64,000 nt of DNA from Epiperipatus broadwayi (lineage: Eukaryota; Onychophora; Udeonychophora; Euonychophora; Peripatidae), in NCBI GenBank assembly GCA_028023455.1, contig JAQFVV010013319.1, forward strand, positions 1 to 64,000. Direction: 5' to 3'. Shown piece after piece: positions 12,665 to 24,985 of the stretch. The translations under genes were made by a program, and so were the position numbers. How positions within the stretch are numbered: position 1 is the first letter of the stretch; every line of letters begins with the position of its first letter. The notes beneath the pieces are model-generated. The model saw only the letters and a program-made list of their open reading frames with translations. It was not told the DNA's origin and ran no database searches.

Positions 12665-12824
12665 GATAACATTAAAATCTCACAAAAACTCGTCTATCTA
12701 ACTATAGTCTTGCGTTGTTAGCCGAGAGGTATCGCAGCCGCCATGCAAGCAAGTAGGGGGGGTGTGGGTTCGCGTCCCGGCCGATAACATTAAAATCTCA
12801 CAAAAACTCGTCTATCTAACTATA
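12665..12824 (+). mobile_element. tRNA-like insertion between 42-bp direct repeats
   Basis: A 42-bp sequence (GATAACATTAAAATCTCACA...) at 12665-12706 recurs without change at 12783-12824. The 76 bp between them (12707-12782) are much richer in GC than their surroundings. They contain TTAGCCGAGAGG, resembling a polymerase III A box, and GGTTCGCGTCCC, resembling a B box, about 40 bp apart. This fits a tRNA pseudogene or the tRNA-derived head of a SINE. No poly-A tail or CCA is seen. A partial acceptor-stem pairing is possible between TTGTTAG and CCGATAA, the second of which includes the start of the repeat. A target-site duplication of 42 bp is much longer than usual for LINE-driven retroposition. 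Confidence 0.75.
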
Positions 12825-13913
<1,089 letters not shown>

Positions 13914-14254
13914 CACAAAATGAAAATTTACAACTTTAAAATAAATGAGACACACATACCCTAGACATCCTACTTACTGCAATACATTTACTTATTGCCG
14001 TACTAATAGAATGATCAGAGGGGGGGGGGTGTCTCATTTGCTATAACAGCATTTACTATTTAAACGACTTATTTAACGTTATGTATATGTTTGTATATTA
14101 TAATTATACTAAATATATAAAATTTTGAATTATAATAATTGATAGAGTCCTTGACCATTGTCTGTTAATAAATCATTTTATAATTAACTTTAATTTTTAA
14201 ACTTTAATCATTATACAGTGAAGCATCTTTTAACAATATCCTTTTTTAAAACAG

Positions 14255-14491
14255 ATCTCCTTCCCTATCCGAATGGTTCCCTAGAGCGAACGGAAGAATT
14301 TTTATTACGTGTTGTCGAAATTCTTTTTGATCACATACGTAAAACTAATGATCGCTCCTGCAAAATCCTCGACTTTCATCACCCTGAACAACTTAAAGAA
14401 ATCCTGGATTTTGAAATTCCTGATGAACCTCAGAATTTGGATCAACTATTGGTCGATTGCAAGGACACTCTCAAGTACCAAGTTAAGACAG
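14255..14491 (+). CDS. GAD: Internal exon of glutamate decarboxylase (GAD)
   Basis: GAD is a PLP-dependent cytosolic enzyme that converts glutamate to GABA. This exon gives 79 residues starting at DLLPYPNG and ending at LKYQVKTG. Family landmarks are FLLRVVEILFDHIRKT, the strongly conserved LDFHHPEQL, and LVDCKDTLKYQVKTG. They lie in the N-terminal part of the decarboxylase domain, upstream of the PLP lysine, which is not in this window. The exon follows TTTTTTAAAACAG and ends before GGTAGAT. The first Asp codon and the last Gly codon are both split by introns. The frame also stays open a little way into both introns, but those residues (MKHLLTIS upstream, RFVDFIL downstream) do not match GAD. 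I found neither the next exon, expected to begin HPRFFNQL, nor the preceding one, so the flanking introns must be long. Conservation without stops argues for a live exon, but an isolated duplicated exon cannot be excluded. Confidence 0.88.
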
Positions 14492-17400
14492 GTAGATTTG
14501 TTGATTTTATACTGAATTTAAAACTAATTTATCTATTTTCGATTCATGTATTTAAAATTGATAATAGCTGCATCTTTCCCCGTGCTTATTTATAACTTCC
14601 CAACACATATTACAATTTCTTAATATTACTATATATACACGATGAGCACCTTAATAAAAAATATATTCCATTTTTTTATTACTCTTCATAAGAAGTTTAA
14701 CGTTTGAAAATAACTGATATGGGCCTTTATTAATTGATCATGTGTACAGACTTTGTTACTATACCACTGCACTAATTTATGCAGGGCAGCTTTTTAACAA
14801 CTTATACTTATTATATATTGTGTATTTCATTCGCACTTTTATTTATTTTAAAACGATTTCTGATGTCAGAGCGAGAATTCGTAAGAATATTATAATTGAA
14901 TTAATTACTATCTTATTATTTTGAATAGTGCAATATAAATTATAACTTATTTAGTTTATTAGCTTAATTATGGTTAATAACTTTTCAAAATACCGTTTAT
15001 TTATTTTCAACTTCGAATATTATTTTCATTAAATGAAAGATTAAAATATTATGTGACTTTTTATAACTGTAACTTTTTAAATCATTTAGACGGTTGATAA
15101 TGTTAAAATAATGCTTTGGTGTTATACAAATATAACATAAATATATTTTTATCTAAATAATTAAGATGAATCATGGTTAAATTTGTTTAATTTTAGCTAT
15201 TCAGAAAAGCAGAACTGAGGTATAAGAATGATAACACTCTATATATATTTGTCAAAAAGTCATGTAAATTAAATTATAGATCATGCATGTATATAAATAT
15301 TATTGAAATTATTTGTATCGCCAATTTGATTTCAAAATCTCATCTCCTCCTAACTGGATTAAGCATATGCATCATTTTGATGTTGCAGGTAAAAAAAAAA
15401 AAAAAACTTAAAAAATATGCGTTCTCATATATATTTTTTCCTTTTTATAATCAATTTCTATGGAATATATAAAATTTAACAACTGTATACCATCAATGCA
15501 AAAATGTAAATATCTCATATAGCCTTAAAAATATCATATTTAATCAAAGGCTACATATTGTTTATAATACATGGATATTTTTCTATCCTCTCTATATTCT
15601 TTTTCTCATTGTTTAGAACCCAGCCATTATGAGTTTCTTAGGTCAATGATTATTTATTTGCACTAGCAATAAACATGGATTTAAAGGTTTGAATAATTAC
15701 ATTTTCATCTTTTAATTTAATAAACCTTTACCCACTAATGTTTAGTATGAAATATTTAAAATTTATTTGTTATATATTACATATTCTATATTCCAGTTTA
15801 ATGCCTAAGTGCTTAAAAAAATCTATTATCTAAAAAATGATAATAATTAAAGAAGTGTTTGATAAAAGAAATAAGTATCCATTGGTTTTTAGAATCTTTT
15901 TTCAATTTGTTGATAATCATTTTATGATGAATTAGCTTAGTCTAAATAAAATACACAGACTAAAGATGGATGACCTGTACTATATATATATTTAAAAAAA
16001 TAGCTACTAACCTATCATTTTAATGAAACTGAAAAAATGTATACCCTATTGTAATCTCTATCCTATACTGCTTTTAATACTATAAAAATCGCCTTTAATT
16101 CTAAATATGAATAGACTAAAAAATTTAAATGATAATATCAGTCTACTAAAATATATTATATTAATAGCCATAAAATTCAGTAAGTGATGACATCAAATGT
16201 GTCATTGAAGATTTTATTTGCAGAGAAGTCTATAACCTAGAGTTTATGCTTTAGGAAGATGTTTTTGCTTTTTTTTACAGTGATTCTTAAGAGACTTAAG
16301 CCTCTATGTTTTAAGTACTTGCAGCGTTGAAATATTATTTTATTCTGTAAAACATGATTATTTGAAATGTCCAAAATTATTTAGACCTAATTATCTATGT
16401 AAATTATGTAAATGAGATAGGTTAATAGGGATGTTTATTATGAATTCTTATTTTCAAAAATTGCCATCACAAATTATATGTAAAAAAAAAAAAATCATCT
16501 AACTTTATATACTTTTGATTTTGATTATTTTTCAACTCATCACCAATATTTTCAAATGACAAAAATAATGAACTATTTCGAGATTCTTCACTTTCCCTTC
16601 AGGACATTAAATTTCAAATTCATTTATTTAGTAGATGCCTCAAACAAACAGTTAATCAATTTTAGGAAATCATTATATAAAGATAAAGTGAATAAAATAA
16701 CGCATTTTATCAAACAGCATTACAATAATATTTATATTTTAGCAGGGTTGAGCCTTATTAATAGACACTATTTTAAATAATTAATAGATTCGGTGAGAGT
16801 ACTGATTATCACTGAAGCAACATATTTACTTAGCACAGGCAATAACATTATTAATCAACACAAAATGACATCTAAATGTCATTTTTATTTGTAATCTCAA
16901 GATTAATGTAATTAATGTTTTTTATATATTTCATACATATTAAGAGATTAAATTTGCTCACTAATAAAGTACAAAAACACTCAAATATACAGGTTCCTGA
17001 TACTATGAATTTTAATATTTATTCGTAATTACAATTATGATGGCAGTTTTGTTAAATATTAGTGAATCTTCTTTTAAGATTGTTTTTTTCTTTTTTAGTT
17101 GTTGTTATTGATTACCTATGGTATTTCTTTAAAATCAACTGTTTTTTATCTACTTGTATGGGGTGCCATTTTTAAATAATAAAAAAGGTATGCTTTTATT
17201 AAATTTAAAACTTATATATTGTTTCATACCACTACATAACTGGAAATAAAATTTGTTTTTTCCAGTTAATATCTCTAAATATAATAGTACTAACAGATTT
17301 TATAATATAAATGATTTTTTTTTTTTACATTGCCTGAACAGACAAAAATATAAATAAATTTTTAATTATATTTGTCTGGATTTTGCACAAAAGCAGTAAT

Positions 17401-20400
17401 GCTAGTATTATATATAACTGTACACAGCATACATTTTGCAACTATAGTCATCTGTACATTTTTAAAATTTTAAAAGAGAATTTTAATCATGTTTTTTTTC
17501 ATCCTCTTGATTTAACAATAAACAATTTTACAAGCATTGAATTGTATCACACAAATATCTCATTTATAAACAATGAGCAATTGGCAATTGTTCATTATTT
17601 ATATCATACAAGCTTAAAAGAATAGGTCTTTGTGATCTATGACTCTATTTTTTTATTTGACTATCTCATTTATAACTTCTGAAATATTTTTTTTCATCTG
17701 AGATATTTACTAAAATAATTTTGTTGTATCCTTCAAACAAAAATTTGATAGTAAATTAAACAGCAATTTTTTATTTAACTACTACAAAAACCTGCATAAC
17801 CAACCATTTTTATGGATTAATTAAATTTTATCTTAAAACAAAAAAACAAATCTATTTTGTTTAATATACGTTTAATATATCACTTAATAGATTACTATGT
17901 CAATATAAAATGGTCATTTGCATTAGCAGACTGAAATGTATACAGAGTAGCAAATTTCAAAATAAAGGCAAAATTTAATATACATATTATATAAAATAAT
18001 GAACAATATAATATTTTCTAAAAGGATATTTTACAGTGAACTTGAGGGTGGTTTTTTTGTAAAAGAAATATAAATGATTTACATTATAGTGATTATCTCA
18101 AAGACATTTTAAAGAAGGCATTGTTGAATGTTTCTAATGGTACAACATTATATTTTTTAAGTGTTGAAATATTTTTGAATGGACATTTTCTGCAGAAGAA
18201 GTTAAAAGGCAATATCGAACAATATTAAATAAATTTAAATGGGCCATCATGTTCTACATATGAATATATTTGTCATTCATAGTCATCACAAGACTCATCT
18301 CTAGAGTAGTTTTTATCTTTGAGTTATAATAGTCATAGATATTTATTAGGGGATTCTGGGTATGATGATATATGTGTATATATATGAATTGGTTTTAAGT
18401 GAATTGAGCATCATTTAATTAAACTGAGATGAGATAGTATTTTTTTATTATCAACTATATTGGAAAAAACCTACTAAAATAGTATATCTGGTAATACTAA
18501 TCCTGAATCAACTAAAACATTATTAAAACATTAGATAAATAGTATTGTATAAAATCTATAACATTGTTATAAACAATAAGGTGAATGATTCTAATCATAT
18601 GGACAAACTAAGTTCAGTCAAATTATCAAGTAATTCATCAAATCATGTCATTTTATAAATTATTTGGGGCTAATGAGTATTTACAATTAACCACCAGTAG
18701 ATAATTTCAAATACAATTAAAAAAGAGAGTAAGAAGAATTGTCTTTTCCGATACCTGATTGTGAAAAAAAAAGTTTCCTTCAAAATCAGATCATATCCGA
18801 ATGAGATTTAATATTCCCAAACGTATTTACTAAATACAAATATATATTTTTCCTTAATAAATATACTCAAATTTATTTAATACCACAATATAAATTTATT
18901 TTTAAATATAATTTTTAGTGGCTTGGTACTATTAAATTCCATTTACAAATCATTTAATTCTAGAAGCCTTAAATAATACTAATGTTACTTCTGCTCAGGA
19001 ACCATCAAGTGAAACTACATAAATTATAACAATACTAAGCCTTTGTCAGTTAACAATTTATCCTTGATACCCTCGGTCAGTGAGAAATATTATATAATTT
19101 TATGGATGAGTTATTTTTGTATCATAAAAATTCAGAAAGTAGTTTTATAGTACAATCATACCATAAATAGAGAAACCAAACAAAAATTAATTATCACACA
19201 AAAATTATTTTAATAGATATATAGTTCCTATGTTTAAAAAATAATAAATAATATACAGGTGATGAAAGTAACTTCTTAACTGCCATTATCTAAAATAAAC
19301 ATTATATAAAAATATCATTATTATTGGAGTTTACATTATTCACATTTTAATTAATAAAAAATAGTATTCATGATAATCATAATCTGATAAAAATTATTTT
19401 ATTACCTATAATTGAAAAAATGTATCGCTTCTGCAAATATATAAGTTTTCAGAATAAAAATATAGTAATTCAATCAAAATTATAATCCCATGCACATGTT
19501 AGTCAATATGTCCTCTTTATAAAAGAAGTACAAATATTAAAAAGAGTTTTCAGCACTACATTTTTCACGATGCATTATTTTACTTTCTATAACACACAAA
19601 TATAAATACAAGATGAAATAACCGAATTATTTTACAAAAATGTTGTATAAAATATTAATCTTTTTGCTGAGAATTAATATTTGAGGCTTAGAAATGTTTC
19701 TTTAATAAATTATTGTATTCTTTAAAATATATATTGAATTATTATGATTTTTCAGAGTACACAATTACCACTGAAATACTTATTTAGGCTCATATTTCTG
19801 TAATTTTAAGTTGAAATATTATTTGAAAAGTTCTACTGGAAGCTTTTTTTATGTAACCATCACAGTTGTTTGTCTCCACTGTACTTTATTTTAAACTTTC
19901 TTGACTTAATGTCACATTCATTTTAAAGAAAATATATGTTATTATTTTGAATATATTATTTTATATATGAGTAACTTATGCATTTTTCTTTTTAAATATG
20001 TCCAATAGTAAGTTAAGTCAATTTTATTGAGTCATTTATTTCTTGAGTGATTATTGTGGAGTTCATTACCTAACAGATCACTTATTCACTTAAGATATAG
20101 CTTTTATTTTATTGCCATTGCCTTAAAGAAATATATTTATTCTAGGAGTTATCATTTTTATAGTCATATCATTTAATGAAAGATTCTTTCTACAAATGAG
20201 AGTAAAAAATTTTATGAGTCCTTTAATTAACACTAAAATGGTGTAACTCCTCAGATTTTAAAAACAATACTCTAAAAAAGGATTACTTCAAATTTACTTC
20301 TAGATGGCCTTTCTCTAATATTTATTATTTTCTTATTAAGCAAGGTAGAAAATTATTTTAAAAAAATGAAATTCTTTTTAAAATAATTATTTTTACAAAA

Positions 20401-20717
20401 TTAAGATAAATTAATATGATTATTTTATTTTATAAGATTATAAAATAATTTGGAAATTTATATAAATAATTAATTGAAATATATATGTGAAAGTACATGC
20501 TTCTCTATCTAATAGATTATATAAAAAGAGCTTTCATACTTTTAAGTAGCTAAAAGATTAAGAAATATGCAAAAGAATAATTATTTGTTTTTAGTTGATT
20601 AAATAATGTTTGATTAATATAAACTATTAATATGCATGTATAACTCTTATCTATCTTGGGATATTTTTTTACTTTTTTCTTAATAAAATAATAGATTATC
20701 AACATAAACTCTTACTA
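14492..20717 (+). other. Probable GAD intron, AT-rich, no further exon seen
   Basis: The stretch starts at the GT donor of the GAD exon. It contains only AT-rich sequence, short A/T runs (for example near 15390 and 16483) and isolated short open frames with no family signature. I looked for the next GAD exon and did not find it. Intron assignment is inferred from the exon orientation. Confidence 0.4.
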
Positions 20718-20868
20718 TATATATATATATAAGACATTTTGTGGGTTCATCGGTGTTAAAAAAAATTTAAATATTGATATATCAACATTTCGAATCACAC
20801 ACAAGTTATCCACTGGATGATAAAAGGTAGAAAGATGGATGAATCCGCAAAATATGTCTTTTATATAT
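20718..20868. repeat. Small inverted-repeat element upstream of a Penelope relic
   Basis: AAGACATTTTGTGGGTTCAT at 20731-20750 is mirrored by the reverse complement of 20838-20860 with three differences, and TA-rich sequence lies outside both arms. The interior includes ATCGGTGTT, TTTCGAATCACACACAAG and CCACTGGATGATAAAAGGTA. It may be the terminal-repeat part of the PLE that starts 60 bp downstream, but this is inference. Confidence 0.55.
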
Positions 20869-20920
20869 GCAACCTGTAAAAATCTTAGTATCAATATATA
20901 TAAACATTTTATCTTTTCCT

Positions 20921-22030
20921 ATGAGTTTACCAATTTTTCCAGCATTGGCTTTTATTTTAATGGTGAAGGTGGAAAAGAAGATTTTAATATCAGCAGTTAA
21001 AAACCATAAGTATGGCTAAGGTACATTGATGATGTCTTTGTTATTTGGTCTCATGGTAGCTACGCTCTTGATGAATTTTTAATTTTCTTAAATTCTTTTC
21101 ATAACAACATCATTTACTATGGAAGTGGAAAATAATAATCAACTTCCATTCTTAGATGTTTTAGTTGAATGAAAGAAGGATTGTTCTTTATCCCATGGTA
21201 TATATAAAAAGCAAACACACACTAGAAATATCTAAATTTTTCTTCTCATCACCATCCAACATAACTATTTCAGTGGTGAAGACATTGCTAGAGAGAACTA
21301 AGAGACTTTCTGATGACAGCCATTTTCACCAAGATATCTATACTACTAAAAAAATGCTCTTCATAATGGTTTTGATCTCAGGATTCATAATAGACTTTTT
21401 TATATAATAAGAAAAAGATTTTTGATACTTCAAAAATTAAGACCGTTCTGCCATATATAAAGGGAGTGACTGATAAAATTGATAATGTTTTAAAGAGAAA
21501 TAATATCCACACAATTTATACTACATTTAAAAAAATAATGAAATTTCCATGCCCTAAAGATAAAATTCTTTTGGAATCTCATCGTGTATATGAAATTTCA
21601 TATGGAGTTTGTTTAGATTCATACATTGGATAAACCAATCATAGAATAAACAAAAGAAATGAAAACACATTTTGGAAGTTAGAGAAAAAATTTAATTCAT
21701 CAGTCATTTATTCACACATTAAATTAACTAATCATGACATCTGTTTTAATAAAACACATATTCTGACAAAAATTGAACAATATAATCAGAGACAGCTATG
21801 AGAAGCTATAGAGATTTTTAAAAGGCATAAGTGCATAAATGGAAAGTGTGAATTAATGAAAATTAACAATATTTGAAAAAAAGCTACTGAAACATTTTTT
21901 TTTAATTTTTCAACCAACAGAATTTGAGAATGAAGAGAAAATAACAAAGGAAAAAAATAACATTTTTAATTGTCACCATCCACATTCTTATGATTTGAGA
22001 AAGAAGAAGCTCTGAAAAAGTACTAGTTAT
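20921..22030 (+). mobile_element. Penelope-like element relic 1 (RT plus GIY-YIG)
   Basis: PLEs are retroelements that encode an RT fused to a GIY-YIG endonuclease. Shifting frames give MSLPIFPALAFILMVKVEKK (20921 onward), then WLRYIDDVFVIWSHGS with an intact YIDD catalytic box (about 21007-21060), LNSFHNNI, MEVENNNQLPFLDVLVE and HGIYKKQTHT, all diagnostic of the PLE RT. The endonuclease follows at about 21580-21830 with RVYEISYGVCLDSYIG, a stop where Gln is expected, TNHRINKRNENT, IKLTNHDICFNKT and REAIEIFK-like residues. At least two frameshifts and several stops make it inactive. The 5' portion of the RT is missing. Confidence 0.88.
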
Positions 22031-24474
22031 TATAATGAAATGTCAGCTATTTAGCAATTATATTTTTATTACATGAAGCTCCAGGAAATACTATGAATAT
22101 ATATATATATATATATAATTCTTCCAATGCTTAATATTATATAATATTTTGAGATTAACACTTTAGGAAAATGACATTTCTTTTATTAGTCCTGGTGACA
22201 TTATTTTTTAAAGGTCAACATTTGCATTAGTATTAAATCTTAATTTTATATTAGAATTCATTACACTGAATTTGTTTTAATAGGAATTTAAATTTATAAA
22301 TGAAATACATTCTTTAAAAAACGTATTTTATGTTTGAAAATATTAAAAAAGTAATAAAAATAAAGAATATTTAATTCCTTGGGTGGGTTCAGGACTGCAA
22401 TCAAATTAATTTTAAAAAAATTAACAAAATCATTGTTGCATAAAAACTAAATTTAAAATAGAAATGAATAAATAAATGTGAAATAGTTAAATATCTATTA
22501 AATTATCTTTTAAAATATAAATATCTATTTATAATTTTAAATTTATTTCAAAAATGTCTAGTATCATCTTTATAAATATTTTACTATCCTTTTTCAAAAA
22601 ATGTAACAACATTACAATTGTGATTTTTCTTTGGCTTATGGTCAAATGTATTAACTTGTAATTTAAAAAAAACATATACATATAAAATCAAAGTGTATGC
22701 ATGCATTCTATTGGTTTTTAATAATTACTATAATATTATTGTGTAAAAGCAATTACTAATTTTTAATAAACTATGCAAAAAAAAGTTTTTTTTTTGTTAT
22801 TCCAAAGATCTCTAAAAATAGTCTCATGAAACAGAACAACAATGATCAAAATCCATTAAACAAGTGAAGGTGAAGCCAGCTACCTTTTATCTTTTGTCAT
22901 CTCTAGAAAATACTGATTTTTTTTAGATTTTTTTTAAACTAATGAATCAATATTACATTATTTTCATTTTCTAGCATATTTTAAATTGTGGAACATGGAA
23001 TAATAATGTTAAAGGTTGAACAGAAAAGTGATTTAAAGTAGAACAACTACTAGCACCGCTTTGAAACAAATAACCACAGTTGAAAATATATTTATGCATT
23101 GAAGAGTAAATACTCTCTAGCCATATTTTAAGCAAATACTTTTTATGAAAAAAGACCATATCATCTTTTCATTATATCATTTTTTTACATAGAGTTGTTT
23201 TAAATACTTAGGTTATAAAGAATGAATATTAAATCAATCATACAATTTATTTTAAAGATATTTTAAATTGATGGATATTTCAGTTAAACATTAAACAGAT
23301 TCAAACAATGAAATATGTAATATAAAATTTTTTAAATGCTTAATATTATGTAACCTTTCTGATCAATATTCATCACTATATATATATATATAAGAAGAGG
23401 ACGTGAATATTATATGGTTATAAATACATACTACTCATTGTGCACTTTTCACAATGCTTTTTTAAAGATGCATAATTAGATTTGTGGGGTTTTTTGTAAA
23501 ATTGGATGTTAAAGCTAAATTTGAACATGTTTATTTTTTTTCTTAGTCGATTAACAATCACATATAGAAATATATACAAATAAAGTAAAATGTATTTTAT
23601 AAGCCTTATTTATTGTTTGTCCTATTTATGGATATAACATAGTCGATTACAATTATTATAATAAATACTAATATAGAGAAAAAACTTTATTAATGTCTTT
23701 AAAAATTTAATGCACTCTAAATAAATAGTTTTGTTGCAATTTATTTCAATAAAATTAAACTTATTAACTTTTCATTATATTAAAAATAATCTTGTTATAG
23801 TCATATGGAAAACAGTTTAATTAATATCTCATTATAAAGATTTTTGAAATATTAATATCTTTTATCAATTTTAATAAAAAATGCAGAAGATCCAATGATT
23901 GGTTAAATTTCAATGCCTTTTATTTCTCAAGTGCAAATGTCCATAATATGAAATTGAATAATAAATGTTAGATAGCATTTCTTAATAGTATCTTCTTAAA
24001 CACCAATATTCTTGCAGAATTATGAATTTGAGTAAGCAGTAATTACATATGGCATAAAAGATAAAATTAATCATTGACTCACTAATGAAGATGTCATCAT
24101 ATTATAATCATTTTTATGCTTCTACAGTCAACATATTAATATTTATAAGATCAATCCACATTAACCTGGAACTTTTAATCTCTAGATAAAATTGGATAAG
24201 TATCCATTTTATCTCTCATTACAGAATGTTCCTCTAGACTGACTGTGGTTAATTTAATTGGAAAAAACCTCCATGACTGCTTGAGTGCCTGTAATAATGT
24301 AAAGTTAGTCAAGCCCAAAGTCAAAATCCAAATTGAGAGCATATCATCTGGTTAACATAGGACAAAGCACATGTTAAGTTTATATTACTCCATCCTGCAT
24401 CAATCATAACATATAAAATATATTTCTATATTCTTATCAAATAATTTATTGTTTAGGAAATTAAATATATATAT
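22031..24474. other. AT-rich stretch, no assigned gene
   Basis: TA runs lie near 22097 and 23378. A slightly GC-richer segment at 24160-24420 has one stop-free frame (IGKNLHDCLSACNN) preceded by CTCATTACAG, but its possible donor is GGTTAAC and I recognise no family. I do not call it an exon. Confidence 0.45.
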
Positions 24475-24985
24475 AACCCCCCCCCCGTGCATTCTCACCC
24501 CAAAATATACTGTTTATTACGAATATTACGGGTTCTAGCTCAGTTAACAAATAAATAAATGAAATATTCAGCATTAATTAAAATGATTACTAGCTCTAAT
24601 TTTAAAATACAAATATGGTTCAATTTTAAAATGAATTAACAAATATTTACTATTTTCATGAGACATGGAGTGACAATACAGGGAACGAGATAGACTACAT
24701 TGAGCCATTATCCACATGACACTACCTCAATGGCATAAGAACACTATCCCCCCTTTTTACTATACAAAATAACTAACTCATAGTATTCTTACGACTTTCT
24801 GAGCTCTATTCACTACGATTAAAATAATAATCATATCTTAATCTTCTTTATAACAAGAATCTAGCTCAATTAAATAAAATGAAGTAAAATAAAATAAAAT
24901 CTCAGGTTCATAAATTGTATTCTAACTGATTTAAAATTACGGTAGTAAAATATGAAAAGGGAATTTTATGTCATAATCTACTACA
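24475..24985 (-). repeat. Dispersed repeat, copy B (inverted relative to copy A)
   Basis: This is the inverted counterpart of 1-490. Shared landmarks on the + strand are CGGGTTCTAGCTCAGTTAAC near 24530, CCTCAATGGCATAAGAACAC near 24726 and AAAAGGGAATTTTATGTCAT near 24954. A C-run at about 24477-24487 lies at the low-coordinate end. A weaker third relative may lie at about 37370-37700, sharing TCAATGGCATAAGAA. Confidence 0.75.

Noticed and set aside
12707-12790. Functional tRNA gene
   Set aside because: A- and B-box-like motifs are present, but acceptor and T-stem pairing are imperfect and I could not place a clear anticodon arm, so a tRNA-derived insertion is more likely.
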